64,000 bases of DNA, from NCBI GenBank assembly GCA_903879715.1, contig CAIRMR010000102.1:1-64000 (forward strand). The letters run 5' to 3'. How positions within the stretch are numbered: the first letter of the stretch is position 1; the number at the start of each line of letters is the position of its first letter. The position numbers and the translations under genes are program-made. The notes under the pieces were generated by a model, which saw nothing but the letters and a program-made list of their open reading frames with translations, was not told the origin of the DNA and did not search any database. Positions 62,845 to 64,000 of this stretch are shown one piece after another. This DNA comes from an uncultured Bacteroidales bacterium. Its GTDB lineage: Bacteria; Bacteroidota; Bacteroidia; Bacteroidales; UBA4417.

Positions 62845-63903
62845 ATGGAAGAAGAAGAAGAATTAGAAGATACCTCTGCAACAGCAGAAGAAAACGACCT
62901 TTACGAACATTTTAGGTTTGAAGTGGATAAAGGACAGGCTATGTTACGCATCGATAAGTTCCTGATGGGACGCATACAGAATGCTTCGCGTAACAAGATA
63001 CAGAATGCTGCCCGCGCTGAGAATATCCTTGTTAACGATAAGCCGGTAAAGCCAAATTACCGTGTAAAACCACTGGATATAATTTCCATTGTGCTGGCCT
63101 ATCCGCCGCGTGAAACAGAAATTCTGGCAGAAGATATTCCGCTTACTATTGTGTATGAAGATGACGATGTACTGGTGATAAACAAAGTTCCAGGTATGGT
63201 GGTGCATCCGGCGCATGGTAATTATACGGGCACGCTTGTAAATGCTCTTGCGTATCGTTTTCAGCAACAAGGTATTGTGAGCGAAACAGGCCCTTACCTG
63301 GTTCACAGGATTGATAAAGATACTTCGGGATTAATACTGGTGGCGAAGAACGAGCTTGCTCAAAGTAAACTGGCACGAGGCTTTTTCGAACACAAGGTCG
63401 ACCGTAAATACCAGGCACTGGTTTGGGGTGATTTTAAAGAAGAAGAAGGAACCGTTACCGGCCATATCGGCCGTTGCCTGCGCGACAGGCTGATCATGGA
63501 TGTATTTCCGGATGGCAGCCATGGCAAGGAAGCGATAACACACTACCGCGTGATCCGCAGGTTTCATTATATCACGCTTATTGAATGTACCCTGGAAACA
63601 GGCCGTACACACCAGATACGCGCTCATATGCAGCACATCGGGCATACTTTATTTAACGACGCGCGCTATAACGGCAACCAGGTTTTGAAAGGCACCACAT
63701 TTACCCGGTACAAGCAGTTTATCCAAAATTGCTTTGATTTATGCCCCCGGCAGGCATTGCACGCGCAATCGCTGGGTTTCGCGCATCCGGCAGATGGAAG
63801 GAAAATGTATTTTGAAACAGAATTGCCGGCTGATATGCTGGCCGTTATTGAAAAATGGGATCGGTATGTGTTGAAACTTGATCCTGATGACGAAATGGAA
63901 TAA
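62845..63903 (+). CDS. RluD-type pseudouridine synthase
   Basis: Makes pseudouridines in rRNA (RluD acts on positions 1911, 1915 and 1917 of 23S). 352 residues from ATG 62845 (MEEEEELED); the frame to 62719 is AT-rich leader. An N-terminal S4 domain (LRIDKFLMGRIQNASRNKIQ) is followed by the catalytic domain with HRIDKDTSGL (D157) and a conserved GRTHQIRAH. Last gene of the ddl-PASTA cluster. A strong bidirectional hairpin follows. Confidence 0.9.
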   Translation: MEEEEELEDTSATAEENDLYEHFRFEVDKGQAMLRIDKFLMGRIQNASRNKIQNAARAENILVNDKPVKPNYRVKPLDIISIVLAYPPRETEILAEDIPLTIVYEDDDVLVINKVPGMVVHPAHGNYTGTLVNALAYRFQQQGIVSETGPYLVHRIDKDTSGLILVAKNELAQSKLARGFFEHKVDRKYQALVWGDFKEEEGTVTGHIGRCLRDRLIMDVFPDGSHGKEAITHYRVIRRFHYITLIECTLETGRTHQIRAHMQHIGHTLFNDARYNGNQVLKGTTFTRYKQFIQNCFDLCPRQALHAQSLGFAHPADGRKMYFETELPADMLAVIEKWDRYVLKLDPDDEME

Positions 63904-63906
63904 AAT

Positions 63907-63937
63907 AAAAAAGGCCTGAAAAATCAGGCCTTTTTTA
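63907..63937. terminator. bidirectional terminator after the pseudouridine synthase gene
   Basis: AAAAGGCCTGA pairs with TCAGGCCTTTT around AAAA, with T runs on both strands. It serves the plus-strand gene ending at 63903 and probably the minus-strand gene ending at 63935. Confidence 0.85.
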
Positions 63938-64000
63938 TTTGAGAATTAGTATGTTTTCCGACTTGATATATTCATTATAATCGGATAGATATTCCGATTT
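63935..64000 (-). CDS. partial C-terminus of an unknown minus-strand gene
   Basis: Reading in from the window edge, one minus-strand frame stays open for 21 codons (ends YIKSENILILK) and stops with TAA at the edge of the terminator hairpin. The placement of stop and terminator suits a real gene end. Too short to identify. Confidence 0.4.
   Translation of the reverse strand, partial: KSEYLSDYNEYIKSENILILK

Overview
The window looks like a chromosomal contig from a Bacteroidota bacterium, most likely Bacteroidales or a close relative. Four things point there. Several genes carry promoters of the Bacteroidota type (TAnnTTTG at -7, sometimes with TTTG about 19 bases upstream). Three secreted proteins end in type IX secretion (T9SS) sorting domains. 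There is a carboxypeptidase-regulatory/TonB-dependent receptor. Several families typical of this phylum are present (DUF4783, DUF4834, DUF6146-like, YfhO, a PASTA protein without a kinase). No rRNA, tRNA, CRISPR array, IS transposase or phage module was recognised.

Layout. 0-15 kb is mostly housekeeping: mtaB, two EamA-type exporters, a carbamate kinase/ornithine carbamoyltransferase pair, an acyltransferase, and a minus-strand block with a DUF151 nuclease, a nucleoside permease, thyA and folA. A cytochrome b561-like protein, an interrupted T9SS amidohydrolase-like gene and ychF follow. 15-29 kb is rich in DNA-transaction genes: a LexA-like self-cleaving regulator, a DUF559 nuclease bracketed by duplicated palindromes, dinB, a second DnaE-type polymerase, a UvrD-type helicase with an internal nuclease domain, a SWIM/SNF2 ATPase and a membrane-anchored MutS-like ATPase. 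29-36.5 kb holds a TonB-dependent receptor, miaA, rsmG, pepD, rpmH and a RES/Xre toxin-antitoxin pair. 36.6-53.8 kb is a surface-polysaccharide region: YfhO, glycosyltransferases, a nucleotidyltransferase, an epimerase, two Wzx-like flippases, a GT/methyltransferase fusion and a 1,039-residue T9SS type B adhesin-like protein, with gpsA beside one flippase. 54-64 kb holds YihY, nadC, rlmH, rdgB, a DUF1287 protein, ddl, a PASTA protein, a T9SS type A protein and an RluD-type pseudouridine synthase.

How genes fit together. The LexA-like regulator, DinB and the DnaE-like polymerase look like a damage-inducible translesion cassette. A perfect inverted repeat upstream of dinB is a candidate operator. 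The glycan genes probably make and export one or more surface polymers. thyA and folA form the dTMP/folate cycle.

The most unusual material is between genes. Tandem and dispersed short-word repeats (7, 8, 21, about 109 and 146 bp units), palindromes and a telomere-like G-rich tract sit mainly at gene ends. The strongest candidate for something undescribed is the DUF559 nuclease gene, which lies between two copies of a palindrome-spacer-palindrome module.
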